Below, in pieces: positions 5,677 to 6,310 of a DNA stretch of 6,310 nt; the first letter of the stretch is position 1; every line of letters begins with the position of its first letter. A program made the position numbers and the translations under genes. The stretch lies in assembly GCA_015493675.1 (NCBI GenBank), contig WGCR01000539.1:1-6310 (forward strand). Direction: 5' to 3'. The stretch comes from Anaerolineae bacterium (GTDB lineage Bacteria > Chloroflexota > Anaerolineae > J102). The notes beneath the pieces were generated by a model, which was not told the origin of the DNA, ran no database searches, and saw only the letters and a list, made by a program, of their open reading frames with translations.

Positions 5677-5901
5677 ATGACACTGAAAGCAACAGTCATC
5701 ATCGAAAAAGATGAAAATGGCTACTATGCCTACGTGCCCGAACTCGAAGGCTGTCAGTCACAGGGTGACACACTAGATGAAGTGCTGAAAAATATCCAGG
5801 AAGCCTTTGAGTTGTATGTGGAAACCTTGGATGAAGAAGATATCCAGCAGGTTCTTTCTACCACCGTGCTAACTACGACGCTGGAGGCGGAACTTGCCTA
5901 A
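5677..5901 (+). CDS. hicB: HicB-type antitoxin (short form)
   Basis: This 74-residue protein has the HicB partial RNase H-like fold signature: VIIEKDENGYYAYVPELEGC (8-27), then CQSQGDTLDEVLKNIQEAFELYVE (27-50), close to the classic pattern of G-Y-x-A-x-x-P-x-L-x-G-C with G-x-T-x-x-E-A. HicB antitoxins bind and neutralise the HicA mRNA interferase. Many HicB proteins carry a C-terminal HTH or ribbon-helix-helix domain for autoregulation; here only about 20 residues follow the core, so no DNA-binding domain is evident. The ATG at 5677 has CAGGAG (5662-5667) upstream, partly in the end of the preceding peptidase gene. The gene overlaps hicA by 8 bases. Base composition is clearly more A/T-rich than the flanking peptidase and rlmN genes, consistent with separate acquisition. 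Confidence 0.88.
   Translation: MTLKATVIIEKDENGYYAYVPELEGCQSQGDTLDEVLKNIQEAFELYVETLDEEDIQQVLSTTVLTTTLEAELA
5883..5887 (+). promoter_or_regulatory. Shine-Dalgarno that supports the TTG start of hicA
   Basis: GGAGG lies 6 bases before the TTG at 5894, inside the end of hicB. This spacing is ideal and no ATG is available near the N-terminus, so TTG is the best supported start. Confidence 0.75.
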
Positions 5902-6097
5902 GTTGCCTCGTCTGACCGCCTATCAGGCGGAAAAACTATTGCTGGATAATGGATTTCGGCTATTGAGAAGCAAGGGAAGCCATCGAATTTATCGAAAAGA
6001 AGATGTGCGCATTGTTGTACCATTCCACAGCAATCGTATCTTGCATCCCAAAATTGTCAAACAAGTGCTCAAAGCAATTGACAAAGCTGAACGATAA
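5894..6097 (+). CDS. hicA: HicA-type mRNA interferase toxin
   Basis: This 67-residue protein is typical in length for HicA, a small double-stranded-RNA-binding-like ribonuclease that cleaves mRNA and tmRNA when unopposed by HicB. The N-terminal helix (LTAYQAEKLLLDNGFRLLRSKGSH) leads to GSHRIYRK with the expected catalytic His30, followed by VRIVVPFHSNRILHPKIVKQVLKAI, matching the family's V-P-x-H-x-x-x-x-L-x-x-x-x-x-x-x-I-L pattern. The fold elements and catalytic residue look intact. The start is a TTG overlapping the hicB stop by 8 bases with GGAGG 6 bases upstream; the weak start codon and overlap would couple toxin synthesis to antitoxin translation. The order is antitoxin first, the reverse of the originally described hicAB. 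rlmN begins 8 bases downstream. Confidence 0.88.
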   Translation: MPKLPRLTAYQAEKLLLDNGFRLLRSKGSHRIYRKEDVRIVVPFHSNRILHPKIVKQVLKAIDKAER

Positions 6098-6105
6098 ACA
6101 TCATT

Positions 6106-6310
6106 ATGCCCGACAAAACCCTCCTCCTCGACCTCACCCGCCCGCAGCTCCAGGAAATGATGAAAGCCTGGGAGCAGCCAAAATATCGCGGCAACCAGAT
6201 CTACGACTGGCTGCACAAGAAACTGGTCACCGATCCTGCGCAGATGACCAATCTGCCCAAAGCGCTGCGGGAGCGCCTGGCCGCGGAAACCCTCATCAAC
6301 CCCCTGGAGC
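6106..6310 (+). CDS. rlmN: RlmN, 23S rRNA (adenine-2503-C2)-methyltransferase, N-terminal part (3' truncated by window)
   Basis: The frame stays open from the ATG at 6106 to the window end, giving 68 codons. The product begins MPDKTLLLDLTRPQLQEMMK, then PKYRGNQIYDWLHKK (about 25-39) and MTNLPKALRERLA (about 46-58). This matches the N-terminal helical domain of RlmN: LLDLTxxEL, PKFRAxQIFxWLYxK and MTxLxKxLRxxL. RlmN is a radical-SAM enzyme that methylates C2 of A2503 in 23S rRNA and A37 of some tRNAs. The CxxxCxxC cluster motif and methyl-carrying cysteines would lie beyond the window, so activity cannot be checked. No good Shine-Dalgarno precedes the ATG. It lies 8 bases after hicA and is probably co-transcribed with it. 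Composition returns to the GC-rich norm. The related Cfr is less likely given the housekeeping context. Confidence 0.87.
   Translation, partial: MPDKTLLLDLTRPQLQEMMKAWEQPKYRGNQIYDWLHKKLVTDPAQMTNLPKALRERLAAETLINPLE

Overview
The window is GC-rich, mostly coding, and every supported gene lies on the + strand. The mix of genes (recJ, a NagD-type HAD phosphatase, three M42 metallopeptidases, a hicBA pair, rlmN) and the style of the spacers (heptamer arrays, ACGCAAAG-type octamers, GGATTCGCAATCC palindromes) suggest a Chloroflexota bacterium, perhaps Anaerolineae-like. That assignment is inference from gene content and repeat style; no marker gene here settles it.

Layout. Positions 2-613 are the 3' end of recJ. 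A repeat-rich spacer (614-800) leads to a 75-residue protein with two predicted membrane helices (801-1028). A second repeat-bearing spacer (1029-1211) precedes a type IIA HAD phosphatase (1212-2000). A spacer with two consecutive palindromic hairpins (2001-2094) leads to two M42 peptidase genes coupled by an ATGA overlap (2095-3171 and 3168-4247). A 403-base spacer (4248-4650) holds an octamer array, a 206-bp segment bounded by perfect 12-bp inverted repeats and filled with hairpins, and a nested 96-base palindrome. A third M42 peptidase (4651-5670) follows, then hicB (5677-5901), hicA (5894-6097) and the start of rlmN (6106 to the window end), all close enough to share a transcript.

How the genes relate. 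The three M42 enzymes are distinct paralogues that all keep the dinuclear-metal ligands, so together they look like a peptide-degradation set with different specificities and possibly mixed TET-type assemblies. recJ and rlmN are housekeeping genes (single-strand DNA exonuclease; 23S rRNA/tRNA methylation). The hicBA toxin-antitoxin pair is visibly richer in A and T than its neighbours and sits between a peptidase and rlmN, which suggests later insertion into an existing gene string.

The least explained part of the window is its spacers. Short repeat families recur in several of them on both strands, and one octamer copy supplies the probable ribosome binding site of the third peptidase. No complete novel multi-gene system is visible; the best candidates for something undescribed are the inverted-repeat-bounded element at 4286-4491 and the repeat families around it.
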